DNA of 64,000 nt from CAZOOK01 sp964581385 (GTDB taxonomy: Bacteria; Pseudomonadota; Gammaproteobacteria; Nevskiales; Nevskiaceae). Where the stretch lies: assembly GCA_964581385.1 (NCBI GenBank), contig CAZOOK010000019.1, forward strand, positions 48,344 to 112,343, in the 5' to 3' direction. Positions 8,965 through 17,873 of this stretch are shown piece after piece; position 1 is the stretch's first letter; each line of letters starts with the position of its first letter. The position numbers and the translations under genes were made by a program. The notes beneath the pieces were generated by a model. The model was not told the origin of the DNA, searched no databases, and saw only the letters and a list, made by a program, of their open reading frames with translations.

Positions 8965-10230
8965 ATGAACTGGAAACAGAAAGCAACATGGTTGGTACTC
9001 GTATATATCGTAGGCATTTCGAGCGCCCACGCCGACGTTTCGTTTCACGGATATGGACAAACAGTCGTGGGCACTACGTTAAGCAATACACGCACCCTCC
9101 CGTTTCAACCCTACTACAGCGCCGACCCCAGCTTTCAGCCCGAATCCAATTTCGCGCTTCAAGCTTCTGCGTCATTGAACGATTCCATTTCCGCTGTCGC
9201 GCAAGTGCTTGCCCTGGGGCAGGATGACTTCAAGCCCAAATTCCATTGGGCTTATCTGAAATATCAATTAAACGACACGTTTGCCCTCAAGGCCGGGCGC
9301 ATGCAGTTGCCCTATTATCAGTTTTCAGATTTCTTCTACGTAGGTGAAGCGTATCCATGGATCATTCCGCCTGAAGCGGTATATCTCTCACAAAGTACGG
9401 GCTTTGACGGATTGGATCTGAGTGCAGAGCAATCAATCGGTGACTGGTACCTGTTCTGGCAAGGAATCTTTGGCCGTGTGGACGAAAGTGTTACTGTCCC
9501 ACAGACATCCAACAATCCAGTGTACAACCTATCCATTTCCGAAAGGAACATCTTCGGCAGCTCGCTCGATGCCACTTACAACGACTGGTTGAGTCTGCGT
9601 GCTGGACTTTTCGTGGGGAAGCTAAGCACCTTGGGCGTTCCCCCCATCGACCAGGTTGTTAGCGACATGCGGTCGGAAGGCTATTACGAAGCTGCGAAAG
9701 GCCTGGATTACCGAGATGATCCAACCGCCTACTACACCGTCGGTGCTCAGATCACACGCAATAAGTGGGTGGTGCTTGCTGAATACTCCGGACTGCAAAA
9801 CATCAACAGTAGTAGTTGGCTGACCAGCTACGAATCGGAATATATCAGCGTCGGCCGCCACTTCGGAAGGTGGTTACCGCTGATCACTGTTGGCCATCGA
9901 AATCAGTGGATGTCAACCGAGGCGTTGAAATCACTACCGCCAAACACGACGGATAATGCCGCCGGCTCGCCTTACAAAGGTCTCTTTACGTACAACAATT
10001 TCATCATCAATCAGTCCGAAAGCCCGCAGGAGCGAGCAAAGGAATACTACTATGAGATGACCCTGCGCTATGACCTCACTGGCAACGTTGCGCTAAAGCT
10101 TGACTGGACGTACTACCAATCCAAATACAAAACCTCTGACTATACGCAGCCCTTCCCGTTTTCATTTGTGCCGTACTCCAACCCCTCTGACGCCAACCGC
10201 TTCTCAGCGGCTGTGACGTTCTCGTTCTAA
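8965..10230 (+). CDS. Porin-like outer-membrane beta-barrel protein
   Basis: A 421-residue exported protein. The signal peptide (1-23) has KQK, a hydrophobic core and a SSAHA cleavage site. The mature protein alternates polar and aromatic residues (for example KFHWAYLKYQL, WYLFWQGIFG, EYYYEMTLRYDL) as in a 14-18-strand barrel and ends in phenylalanine, the outer-membrane insertion signature. It is followed 24 bases later by a small periplasmic protein, probably in one operon. Base composition is visibly lower in GC than neighbouring catabolic genes. Uptake of the island's substrate or of an anion is possible; specificity cannot be read from sequence. Confidence 0.85.
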   Translation: MNWKQKATWLVLVYIVGISSAHADVSFHGYGQTVVGTTLSNTRTLPFQPYYSADPSFQPESNFALQASASLNDSISAVAQVLALGQDDFKPKFHWAYLKYQLNDTFALKAGRMQLPYYQFSDFFYVGEAYPWIIPPEAVYLSQSTGFDGLDLSAEQSIGDWYLFWQGIFGRVDESVTVPQTSNNPVYNLSISERNIFGSSLDATYNDWLSLRAGLFVGKLSTLGVPPIDQVVSDMRSEGYYEAAKGLDYRDDPTAYYTVGAQITRNKWVVLAEYSGLQNINSSSWLTSYESEYISVGRHFGRWLPLITVGHRNQWMSTEALKSLPPNTTDNAAGSPYKGLFTYNNFIINQSESPQERAKEYYYEMTLRYDLTGNVALKLDWTYYQSKYKTSDYTQPFPFSFVPYSNPSDANRFSAAVTFSF

Positions 10231-10254
10231 CCCAGCTCGGAAAGGAGTGCGACA

Positions 10255-10668
10255 ATGAATATCGTGCAAAAAATCCTGCTGGGCGTGATCGCGCTAATCG
10301 GAGCTTGTAACGCGAATGCCGGTACCGTCGTCGCCGCCAAGGATTCGGCGTTCTCGGCCGTCGATGCCGAGGAAGCCAAAAAAATCTTTCTCGGCCGTGA
10401 AGCCCGCATCGCCGGTCAGAGCGTGACCGTGATCTACCAGAAAGAAGGTGATACGCGCACCACTTTCGAGAATAAGGTCCTCGGCAAGACAGGCGCAGAC
10501 CTGACGGCATACTGGTCCAAGCTCATTTTCACCGGCCGGGCGCAAGCTCCCGTGGAAGTAAGTGGCGACGGTGAAGTGAAAACCAAAGTCAGCAGCACCC
10601 CGGGCGCGGTTGGTTATATCAACGATGCCGCGGTCGATGGTTCGGTCAAGGTGCTGTTTAAATACTGA
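10255..10668 (+). CDS. Small periplasmic protein, phosphate-binding-protein-like (PstS-type half domain)
   Basis: A 137-residue exported protein with a signal peptide (cleavage near NANA-GT, about residue 22). The mature part resembles the short PstS-like family often annotated as phosphate ABC transporter substrate-binding-like: EEAKKIFLGRE, VIYQKEGDTRTTFENKVLGK, AYWSKLIFTGR and a GAVGYINDAAVDGSVKVL ending. It is much shorter than a full PstS (about 320 residues) and no Pst permease is nearby. AAGGAG precedes the ATG. A same-length paralogue lies at 33511. Its coupling to the barrel gene suggests a joint role at the cell envelope; the ligand is unknown. Confidence 0.75.
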   Translation: MNIVQKILLGVIALIGACNANAGTVVAAKDSAFSAVDAEEAKKIFLGREARIAGQSVTVIYQKEGDTRTTFENKVLGKTGADLTAYWSKLIFTGRAQAPVEVSGDGEVKTKVSSTPGAVGYINDAAVDGSVKVLFKY

Positions 10669-10856
10669 CCGCTGAATTTCCCAAAATTCCGGCGACTCAA
10701 TCACTCCGCCTGCGATGTCGTGCTGCCGGTATCTGGCGCGAATGTTGTTACATCATCGGTAAATAGTGAGAAATGCGGGCCAGCGCTACGGAAGCGGGCA
10801 AGTTGGGGTACATTCCCAGTCATTCGTAGGTCCGGCCCGCAAAGCAGAATCAACTA

Positions 10857-11072
10857 ATGGATTTCACACTCACGCCTGATCAGACCGCTCTATCCGACGC
10901 GATCGATCGGCTTGCGGCGCAGTTCGAGACCCAGGCTAAGCGATTTTCAACGCTGCTCGTCATCAACGGCCGCGGACGCCTGGCCAGGTATAGCCGGGCG
11001 GGGATATCAGTGACGTGCTGCGGTCGCGCCATGGATGGCTGCAACGCGAACTGGCGTGCCGATCGTTGCTGA
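10857..11072 (+). pseudogene. Acyl-CoA dehydrogenase N-terminal remnant
   Basis: The first 24 codons read MDFTLTPDQTALSDAIDRLA and a little further, a good match to the opening helix of acyl-CoA dehydrogenases. The frame then becomes Arg/Cys-rich with no family resemblance and stops after 71 codons; I found no continuation in the other two frames. This looks like a 5' fragment left by deletion, with the downstream part replaced by the epoxide hydrolase region. A real acyl-CoA dehydrogenase has about 380 residues. Chance similarity over so short a stretch cannot be excluded. Confidence 0.45.
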
Positions 11073-11082
11073 CTCGACGGCT

Positions 11083-12225
11083 ATGAACGAGGAAGTCCAC
11101 CCATTCGTACTCAACATCGAGCAAGCGCGTCTCGATGATCTTCGCCGACGTCTGGAGTTCACGCGTTGGCCCGATCGCGAACTGGTCGACGACTGGTCGC
11201 AGGGCGCGCCGCTGGTCAGGATTCAGGCGCTAGTCGAATACTGGCGGACGGCTTACGACTGGCGCCGCTGCGAGGCCCAGCTCAACGGTCGTGGCCAGCA
11301 CCGCACTCAAATCGACGGCGTCGACATCCATTTCCTGCACATCCGCTCGAAGCACCCCAATGCCTTGCCACTGATTCTGTCCCACGGCTGGCCGGGATCG
11401 GTGATCGAATTCCTTAAGTGCATCGGGCCGCTCGTCGATCCGACGGCTCATGGAGGCGACGCGCAGGATGCTTTCCACCTCGTGATTCCGTCGCTGCCCG
11501 GCTATGGCTTCTCCGGCAAGCCGCGCGAAACCGGCTGGACCGTCGGCCGCATAGCCAAAGCTTGGCACGTGCTCATGCGCAGGCTCGGTTATGAACGCTA
11601 TGTCGCCCAGGGCGGCGACTGGGGCGCGGCCATCACGACCGCCATGGGTGTCCAGCGCCCGGAGGGGCTCGCCGCCATTCATTTGAATCTGCCGCTGGTC
11701 CGTCCTCGCGAAACCGGCAGCAATCTGAGTGCGAGCGAATCGAGAATGCTGGAGCAGCTCGCTCTTTACGCGCGTTCGGACTCTGGTTATTCGAGCCAGC
11801 AAGCCAGCCGGCCGCAGACGCTCGGCTATGGATTGGCCGATTCTCCAGCGGGACAAGCAGCCTGGATCTACGAGAAGTTCTATGCCTGGACGGACAACAG
11901 CGGAGCGCCGGAGACCACGCTGACGCAGGACGAGCTGCTCGACAACATTATGCTGTACTGGCTGCCCAACACCGCCACGTCAGCAGCGCGGCTTTATTGG
12001 GAGAGCTTTCACGGCGCGTTCAAAGCGGTGGAGCTCAGCCTGCCGACGGGTTGCAGTGTTTTTCCGAAAGACATCTACGTGGCTCCGCGAAGCTGGGCGG
12101 AGCGCTGTATCCATGAGCTCATTTATTGGAACGAGTTGGATCGGGGCGGACATTTCGCTGCATTCGAGCAGCCGAAACTCTTTGTCGAAGAGCTTCGCAA
12201 GTGCTTCCGATTGGTGCGGCCCTAG
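11083..12225 (+). CDS. Epoxide hydrolase (alpha/beta-hydrolase with microsomal-type N-terminal domain)
   Basis: A 380-residue enzyme. Residues 1-90 match the N-terminal domain of microsomal/juvenile-hormone-type epoxide hydrolases (ARLDDLRRRLEFTRWPD), followed by an alpha/beta-hydrolase core. The oxyanion motif HGWP is at 101-104, the nucleophile aspartate in GGDWGA near 179, and the catalytic histidine in GGHFAAFEQP near 357. The open frame extends upstream to 11035; ATG 11083 (MNEEVHPF) gives the usual family N-terminus, but no clear ribosome-binding site marks either. It would hydrate an epoxide formed by a P450; this is inferred. Its last four bases overlap the converging SDR gene. Confidence 0.88.
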   Translation: MNEEVHPFVLNIEQARLDDLRRRLEFTRWPDRELVDDWSQGAPLVRIQALVEYWRTAYDWRRCEAQLNGRGQHRTQIDGVDIHFLHIRSKHPNALPLILSHGWPGSVIEFLKCIGPLVDPTAHGGDAQDAFHLVIPSLPGYGFSGKPRETGWTVGRIAKAWHVLMRRLGYERYVAQGGDWGAAITTAMGVQRPEGLAAIHLNLPLVRPRETGSNLSASESRMLEQLALYARSDSGYSSQQASRPQTLGYGLADSPAGQAAWIYEKFYAWTDNSGAPETTLTQDELLDNIMLYWLPNTATSAARLYWESFHGAFKAVELSLPTGCSVFPKDIYVAPRSWAERCIHELIYWNELDRGGHFAAFEQPKLFVEELRKCFRLVRP

Positions 12226-13019
12226 AGCGTGGCGCCGTCGTCGATGGCGATGATCTGGCCAGTGACGCAACGCGCCTGATCGGAAGCAAGAAAGGCGAAC
12301 AGATTGCCGGCCTCATCCGGCGGAGCCGGGGCCGGTTGATGTGAACGCATCAGTCCGGAGATCTGTTTGACGATGGCGGCGAAGAACTCGCGATTGGCGA
12401 AGGTTTCCCGCGCTTTGTTCGTATCCACGTTCCTGGGGTCGTATACCCACGCGACCGCGACGCCGTTGCAGCGGATCTTGTTGGGTCCTTCCTCATAGGC
12501 GATCTGGCGTACCAGCGCTTCGACAGCACCTTTGGAGAACGGGGAGATGCCGTCGAACTTGATTACCCGGCGGTTGGCGATGGTGCTGCACAGCGTGATC
12601 GAGCCGCCGCCGCCGGCGCGCAGTGCGGGCAAGGCGGTGTGTACCAACCGGAATACGCCCACCGCATCGGATTGCACGAAGGCGGAAACTTCTTCCGGCG
12701 TCAGTGCGCTCATGCGGTTGATGTTCACGAACGGGCCGCCGGCGCAGGCCACCGTATGCAAGCGCCCGGTCTTCTCCAGCACGACGTCGACGGCGGCCTG
12801 GATCGAACGCGCGTCGTCCATGTCCATCGCTTGACCGAAGGCTTGTCCGCCTGCTTCGCGAACCTGCGCTTCGAGCGCTCGGGCCGCGTCGGCGTTGTGC
12901 CGATAAGTGAATACCACCGGCACGTCGGCTTGCGCCAGCCGCCGGACCACGCCGGCACCGACGTTGCCGGTCCCGCCAACGACCAGCGCTCCGCCTTTCG
13001 GGAAGGTCGAGTGCAGCAT
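12222..13019 (-). CDS. SDR-family protein lacking the catalytic tyrosine
   Basis: About 265 residues with an SDR Rossmann fold: GGTGNVGAG at 15-23, an ACAGGP stretch at 91-96 in place of NAG, serine near 145 and the closing TGQIIAIDDG. The segment that should carry YxxxK reads GISPFSKGAVEAL: lysine 163 is kept but the position four before it is serine. The protein may therefore bind nucleotide without normal dehydrogenase chemistry, or be an enoyl-reductase-like variant. The start at 13019 is chosen because the frame upstream is a shadow of the aldehyde dehydrogenase; no strong ribosome-binding site is visible. Last gene of the leftward unit. Confidence 0.75.
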   Translation of the reverse strand: MLHSTFPKGGALVVGGTGNVGAGVVRRLAQADVPVVFTYRHNADAARALEAQVREAGGQAFGQAMDMDDARSIQAAVDVVLEKTGRLHTVACAGGPFVNINRMSALTPEEVSAFVQSDAVGVFRLVHTALPALRAGGGGSITLCSTIANRRVIKFDGISPFSKGAVEALVRQIAYEEGPNKIRCNGVAVAWVYDPRNVDTNKARETFANREFFAAIVKQISGLMRSHQPAPAPPDEAGNLFAFLASDQARCVTGQIIAIDDGATL

Positions 13020-13057
13020 CGAAATCGGAGCGATGATCGCGGCGTAGCGTTCTGACG

Positions 13058-14524
13058 CTACGAAGCGCGGATGCCGATCGCCTTCGTCTCCAGAAATTCC
13101 TCGATCCCTTCGCGGCCCCATTCGCGGCCGATGCCGCTGTGCTTGTAGCCGCCGAACGGCAGGTCGCCGGTGATGCTCATTCCACCGTTGACGCCCATGG
13201 AGCCGGTGCGCACGCGCTTGGCGACTTTCAGAGCGCGTTCGGGGCTGCCGAACACCACGCCGCCGAGACCATAGATGCTGTCGTTGGCGATACGGATCGC
13301 GTCCTCGTCATCCTCGAACGGAATCACCACCAGTACCGGCCCGAAGATTTCCTCCTGGGCGATGCGCATGTCGTTGCGCACGTCGACGAAGCAGGTCGGC
13401 TCGATGAAGAAGCCCTTGCCCTTGTCGGTGCGGATATTGCCGCCGGCGAGCAGGCGCGCGCCTTCCTGCTTGCCGATATCGACATAGCTCTTGACACGTT
13501 CGAGCTGACGCTTGGAGATCAACGGTCCCATGATGCAGGTCGGTTCATCGAACTTGCCCCACTTGTCGGCAAAGCCCGCGTATGCCATTTCCAGCACCTT
13601 GACCGATTCCTGGTAGCGGCTCTTCGGCACCAGCAGGCGCGTCGGGTAGGCGCAGCCCTGGCCAGCATGGAACACCACCATCGACTGCGCGACGATCATC
13701 GGGAAATTGGGCGCATCGTCCAGCACGATGAACGCCGACTTGCCACCCAGTTCCAGGAATACACGCTTCAAAGTCGAAGCGCCGTTTTCCATGATCTTTT
13801 TGCCGACGGCGGTGGAGCCGGTGAATGAGACCAGATCGACACGGGGATCCTTGGTCAGCATTTCGCCAGCCATCGCGGGATCGCCCGAGGTGATGACGTT
13901 GAACACACCGGGCGGCAAGCCGGCCTCGATGGCCAGTTCGCCCATGATGGCGCCCATCATCGGCGTGTCCGGCGCGGGTTTCAGAATGACGGTGCAGCCG
14001 GCGAGGAGTGCCGCCACGACTTTGCCGACATTCACGTACAGCGGCACGTTCCACGGTGTGATCGCGGCGACCACGCCGACGGCTTCCTGGGTGACCAACC
14101 GCTTCGTGTCGAAGCCATACTCGTTGCGCAGTCCGCGATCTTCTTCCCAGTGGACTTTGGAGAAGCACTCCAGCAGGCCGTCCGCGCCGCTGAGCGCGCC
14201 ATCGATCTGGGCGCGGAACGCGGCGCCGATCGCCGAGCCGGCTTCGAGCCGTGCGATCTGCACCAGCTTGTCGCGATTCGCACGGAGCACATCGCGGTAC
14301 TTCTTCATCAGCTGGAAGCGGTACTCGTGCTTCTGCGACCAGTCGGTCGTATCGAAGGCGCGCCGCGCGGCGGCGATCGCGTCGTTCACATCCGCCGCAG
14401 AGGCATCCGCCGCCTTGCCGATGACTTCGCCGGTCCAGGGGCCGATGTTGTCGTAAGTCTTGTTGCCGGCGGCCGCGCGCAGCTTGCCGTCGATGTACAG
14501 CTTGGCCTCTGGAAGCGTCTGCAT
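13058..14524 (-). CDS. NAD(P)-dependent aldehyde dehydrogenase
   Basis: A 488-residue class 3-fold aldehyde dehydrogenase. It has ITPWNVP (N159), FTGSTAVGKKI in the cofactor site, the general base E258 in LELGGKSA and the catalytic nucleophile C291 in GQGCAYPTRLLVP. The EEIFGPV and PFGGYKHSGIGRE motifs near the C-terminus are also present. AGGAG lies six bases before the ATG. It converts an aldehyde to a carboxylate, which the acyl-CoA ligases of the island could then activate. It sits between the KstD-like flavoprotein and the atypical SDR in a leftward operon. Confidence 0.94.
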   Translation of the reverse strand: MQTLPEAKLYIDGKLRAAAGNKTYDNIGPWTGEVIGKAADASAADVNDAIAAARRAFDTTDWSQKHEYRFQLMKKYRDVLRANRDKLVQIARLEAGSAIGAAFRAQIDGALSGADGLLECFSKVHWEEDRGLRNEYGFDTKRLVTQEAVGVVAAITPWNVPLYVNVGKVVAALLAGCTVILKPAPDTPMMGAIMGELAIEAGLPPGVFNVITSGDPAMAGEMLTKDPRVDLVSFTGSTAVGKKIMENGASTLKRVFLELGGKSAFIVLDDAPNFPMIVAQSMVVFHAGQGCAYPTRLLVPKSRYQESVKVLEMAYAGFADKWGKFDEPTCIMGPLISKRQLERVKSYVDIGKQEGARLLAGGNIRTDKGKGFFIEPTCFVDVRNDMRIAQEEIFGPVLVVIPFEDDEDAIRIANDSIYGLGGVVFGSPERALKVAKRVRTGSMGVNGGMSITGDLPFGGYKHSGIGREWGREGIEEFLETKAIGIRAS

Positions 14525-14569
14525 CTCAATCTCCTAAGTAAACGTTGCGCCGCATCCGGCGCGACAAGG

Positions 14570-16249
14570 TTAAGCGGTTACTGCAACTTTCTCTGGCACG
14601 GCGCTGACGGCGCCCGCCGCATGCCGGGCCGCAATATAAGCCCAGGTGAAGGTGGGACCTATGCTGCCGCCGCCGCCCGCTTCCACGCGTCCCATGACCG
14701 ATGCGGTGGAAGTGCCGGTGGCATAGAGCCCGGAAATCACCGAGCCGTCGGGGCGCAGCACGCGCGCCTGCACATCACACACCAGACCGCCGAAGGTGCT
14801 GACGTCGCCCGGATAGACCTGCAGTGCGAAGTAGGGACCTTCCTCGAGCGTGCCGAGGGATGGTGACGGTTGGTGCATCGCGTCGCCCAGCCAGTGGTCG
14901 TAGGCGGACTCGCCGCGATGGAAGTCTTCATCGCGCCCATTGCGAACAAAGCCGTTGAAGCGCTCCACCGACGCTTTCAGCTTGCCCGGATCCATGCCGC
15001 ATTCGGTGGCGAGTTGCTCAAGGGTGTCGCCACGGCGCAGGAACTTCGAGTCGTACCAGGGCTGCGGTTTCTTGGAGCCCGGCATGCTGCCGGCCAGCAT
15101 GTATTTGCGCATGTACTGGCTGTCGATCACCAGCCAGCTCGGCACCGCCGGTGCGGTTTTGTTGCGTTCGAGCATGCCCCTGCAGAAATCCACGGTGGCG
15201 CCGGATTCGCAGATGTAACGCACGCCGGTCTGATCCACGACGATGGCATGCGGCTTGGACATGTCGCTCTGGACGCCAGTGGGCTTGCCGCCGGGCGGCA
15301 GCACCACCTGAAAGCCGATGCGTTCCTTCATCTGCGCGATGGCTGCGCCGATGCGCACGCCTTCTTCAATCATTTCGCCGGTGTCCGATTCGGGGACCAT
15401 GGACCAGCCGGTGGAAGTTCCCGGGACGAACTGGTCCCGCATGCGCTGATTCTGCGCGAAGCCGCCGGCGTTGATCAGTACGCCGAGGCGCGCATCGATG
15501 CGCGAAGAGGCGCCATCTTTTTCGACGAGCACGCCGGTGACGCGCCCGTTCTCGACAACGACCTGTTTCACCGGCGAGTTCAAGCGGATTTCCGCCCCCC
15601 CCTTGAGCGCGGCCTGCAGCATCTGGCCTTGCAGCGCCTGACCCGCGGTAGCGCGCTGCTTTCCCGTGAACTTGTCCGCGATCGCACGTCCGATGATGCG
15701 GAACAACACCTTCTTGGCCGCCCAGGTGCGCTTCAAGTTTGGAAGCTGCATGGCCTCGTCGAGATTGGCCGGCAGCGGCAGGAAGCCGGGGCGTAACTTG
15801 GCCTTCCATTCACCGAGCTGTTTGATGTCGAACAGCTCGGAGACCACGGCGCGTCCGGGCACCGATTCGCCCGGCTGTTTGTAGTGGTCCGGCCACGAAG
15901 GCAGACGCCGCAGACGGATGCCCTGCTCGACGAGGAAGTCGAGCATCTTCGGTGCCTGCTCAATGTAAGCGAGCCTGCGCGCGCGAATGGCACCTGGCGT
16001 GTCCTCGTGATCGCCGACTGCACCATCGAGATAGGCGACGGCTTTTTCGTGGCTGTCCTCGATCCCTTCCGCCTTCATGAAGCGATTGTTGGGAATCCAC
16101 ATGACGCCGCCGGATGCCGCCGTGGTGCCGCCGACGAGACTAGTTTTCTCCAGAATCAGCACGCTCTTGCCGGCAGCGCGCATGACCAATGCCGCGCACA
16201 TGGAGCCACCGCCGCTGCCGATGACCACGAAATCGAAGGTCTCATTCAT
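14570..16249 (-). CDS. FAD-dependent dehydrogenase of the fumarate reductase / 3-ketosteroid-delta1-dehydrogenase superfamily
   Basis: A 559-residue flavoprotein. The N-terminal FAD motif is VVIGSGGGSMCAAL (residues 8-21), followed by EKTSLVGGTTAASGG, which contacts FAD in this superfamily. The C-terminal block (about 510-546) reads ATGTSTASVMGR ... GGGGSIGPTFTWAYIAA, the hallmark of KstD-like enzymes. True KstDs usually have a YPGxG-type segment just before GxxIGP; here it is EAGGGG, so delta1-dehydrogenation of a 3-ketosteroid is not assured. It starts 40 bases after the SDR at 16290 in the same direction. It probably desaturates a ring ketone. Confidence 0.86.
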   Translation of the reverse strand: MNETFDFVVIGSGGGSMCAALVMRAAGKSVLILEKTSLVGGTTAASGGVMWIPNNRFMKAEGIEDSHEKAVAYLDGAVGDHEDTPGAIRARRLAYIEQAPKMLDFLVEQGIRLRRLPSWPDHYKQPGESVPGRAVVSELFDIKQLGEWKAKLRPGFLPLPANLDEAMQLPNLKRTWAAKKVLFRIIGRAIADKFTGKQRATAGQALQGQMLQAALKGGAEIRLNSPVKQVVVENGRVTGVLVEKDGASSRIDARLGVLINAGGFAQNQRMRDQFVPGTSTGWSMVPESDTGEMIEEGVRIGAAIAQMKERIGFQVVLPPGGKPTGVQSDMSKPHAIVVDQTGVRYICESGATVDFCRGMLERNKTAPAVPSWLVIDSQYMRKYMLAGSMPGSKKPQPWYDSKFLRRGDTLEQLATECGMDPGKLKASVERFNGFVRNGRDEDFHRGESAYDHWLGDAMHQPSPSLGTLEEGPYFALQVYPGDVSTFGGLVCDVQARVLRPDGSVISGLYATGTSTASVMGRVEAGGGGSIGPTFTWAYIAARHAAGAVSAVPEKVAVTA

Positions 16250-16289
16250 CGTACGTATCCCGATTCCTTATGAGCGTTGCTGACAAGCT

Positions 16290-17027
16290 CTAGCCCGGCT
16301 TGCGCGCGTGTAGTGAAATGTGCGCCGCCTGGAGATCGTCCGGTAGGTCGATCAGCGTGCGGAAGACGTTGGTTACTGAGGTGAACTGGGCGATTGGCCG
16401 CTCGCGCAGGTTGATGCCCGCCGCCATCGCTGCCTTGGCAAAGCGCATCTGCGCTTGCGGATCGGCGTTCCATACTTTGCCTTCTTCCATCATCTGTCCG
16501 GCGCGGACCGTCGTCACGCGGATGCCGCTCGGTTCCAGCTCGGCATAGAGCCCTTCGGAAAAGCGTTCCAGGCCCGCTTTGGAGCACTGGTATAGAAGCA
16601 GGTGCGGGAACGCCAACTTCACCGATTCGCTGCTCACGTTGATGATGTGCGAACCGGCGCCCATCATCGGAATCGCCGCTCGGGAGCAGAGGATCGCGCC
16701 GGTGAGGTTGGTGCCGATGGTCTTGAGGATCTGGTCGTCGGTCGCTTCGACAACCATGAACGGCTCGAACACCGCGGCATTGTTGATCAGCACATCGATG
16801 CGTGGATGCCGCTTGGCGATTGCCGCGAAGGCGGCGCGCACCGATTCGGGGGATGCTACGTCGCAGGTGACCGCCATTGCGCGATCACCGATTTCCTTGG
16901 CGGCCGCTTCGACTTTCGATGCGGTGCGCCCGAGTAGAACGACGGACTCGCCTTCGGACGCGAAGCGTCGCGCCAGCGCGCGCCCCAGGCCCACGCCGGC
17001 GCCGGTGATAACGATAATCTTTGACAC
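16290..17027 (-). CDS. Short-chain dehydrogenase/reductase
   Basis: A 245-residue classical SDR with ITGAGVGLGRALA at 7-19, NNAAVF near 87-92, an INVSSES catalytic-serine region and LLYQCSKAG supplying Tyr and Lys. The C-terminal end is shorter and less typical (LQAAHISLHARKPG) than in the other SDRs here. It lies upstream of the KstD-like gene in the leftward unit, 78 bases after the EthD-like gene. The substrate is unknown; oxidation or reduction of a ring or side-chain hydroxyl is likely from context. Confidence 0.9.
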   Translation of the reverse strand: MSKIIVITGAGVGLGRALARRFASEGESVVLLGRTASKVEAAAKEIGDRAMAVTCDVASPESVRAAFAAIAKRHPRIDVLINNAAVFEPFMVVEATDDQILKTIGTNLTGAILCSRAAIPMMGAGSHIINVSSESVKLAFPHLLLYQCSKAGLERFSEGLYAELEPSGIRVTTVRAGQMMEEGKVWNADPQAQMRFAKAAMAAGINLRERPIAQFTSVTNVFRTLIDLPDDLQAAHISLHARKPG

Positions 17028-17105
17028 GCTGCCCTCCGCAGTTCGATGCCGCCGCGAGGACGGCTGTTTGATCGCTAAGTTTCTATTACCCGGGCGATAT
17101 GGCTC

Positions 17106-17873
17106 TCAACTCTTGCCGGAATACACCGAGAGATCCCCGGCGTAGGCGACGCCGCCGTTCCAGAAATGCGTGCCGCTCACTTTCTTGAAGTAATGCACCG
17201 TGCGTGCGAACGATGCGGCCTGCGACCGCGGCTGCATGGCGATGCCGCTGGGGCTCCTGCCGCCGGCTCGGGCGCTGAAGTCCTTCATGGTGAACAGCAG
17301 ATCGTCCGTTTGTTGTGCGCACAGAACCAGCTGGTCGCCGGGGCAGAAGCGGCGCGGCTCGATCTGGGTCGGCGACAGCTCGCCGCGCTTCATGGCGACG
17401 TGGCCGGGTATATTGATGACTTCGACGCTGTGTACGTTGTCGTAATAAGTCTGGTACTCGGCAAACCGGCCGGCCACGTAGTTCGCCAGAATAATGCTGA
17501 CACCCGACAGCGGTTCTGATTGCTTCCAGTTCGGGCTGGCCTTCCAGTCCGAATACATGCGGTAGGTATAGATGCGTTCGCTTTGATCCTCGTCCGCGAT
17601 CATGCCGGCGTCGCGCGCCGCGGCGATCAGCGGCCCTAGCGCCGGGATGTCGATGGCCGGACTGCGCAGATCGAAATCGTACATGCTCAGGAAACGCCAG
17701 GGCTGGGCAATGTCCGGCATCATTTGCTGCGGCGTCACCTCGTAACGATCCGCAGTCTTGAAGCCGCGGAGATGGGTGAGCGCCGCGCGGTGCGGTCCGT
17801 CGAACCAAGCGGCGTATTCGGCCTCGCGACCGGCGGGCACATTGTGCAGATGGATAGTGGTATGGAGAGACAT
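17106..17873 (-). CDS. Duplicated EthD-like (dimeric alpha/beta-barrel) protein
   Basis: A 255-residue protein without signal peptide. Two similar halves can be seen: EYAAWFDGPHRAALTHLRGF (about residues 20-39) and EYQTYYDNVHSVEVINIPGH in the second half. Each has the aromatic/Asp-x-x-His...Gly pattern of EthD-like ferredoxin-fold domains. Such proteins assist P450 or aromatic-degradation pathways, often with no proven catalysis. The ATG at 17873 is preferred over an in-frame TTG five codons upstream. It is the first gene of the leftward unit. The fold is moderately supported; the function is not known. Confidence 0.6.
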   Translation of the reverse strand: MSLHTTIHLHNVPAGREAEYAAWFDGPHRAALTHLRGFKTADRYEVTPQQMMPDIAQPWRFLSMYDFDLRSPAIDIPALGPLIAAARDAGMIADEDQSERIYTYRMYSDWKASPNWKQSEPLSGVSIILANYVAGRFAEYQTYYDNVHSVEVINIPGHVAMKRGELSPTQIEPRRFCPGDQLVLCAQQTDDLLFTMKDFSARAGGRSPSGIAMQPRSQAASFARTVHYFKKVSGTHFWNGGVAYAGDLSVYSGKS

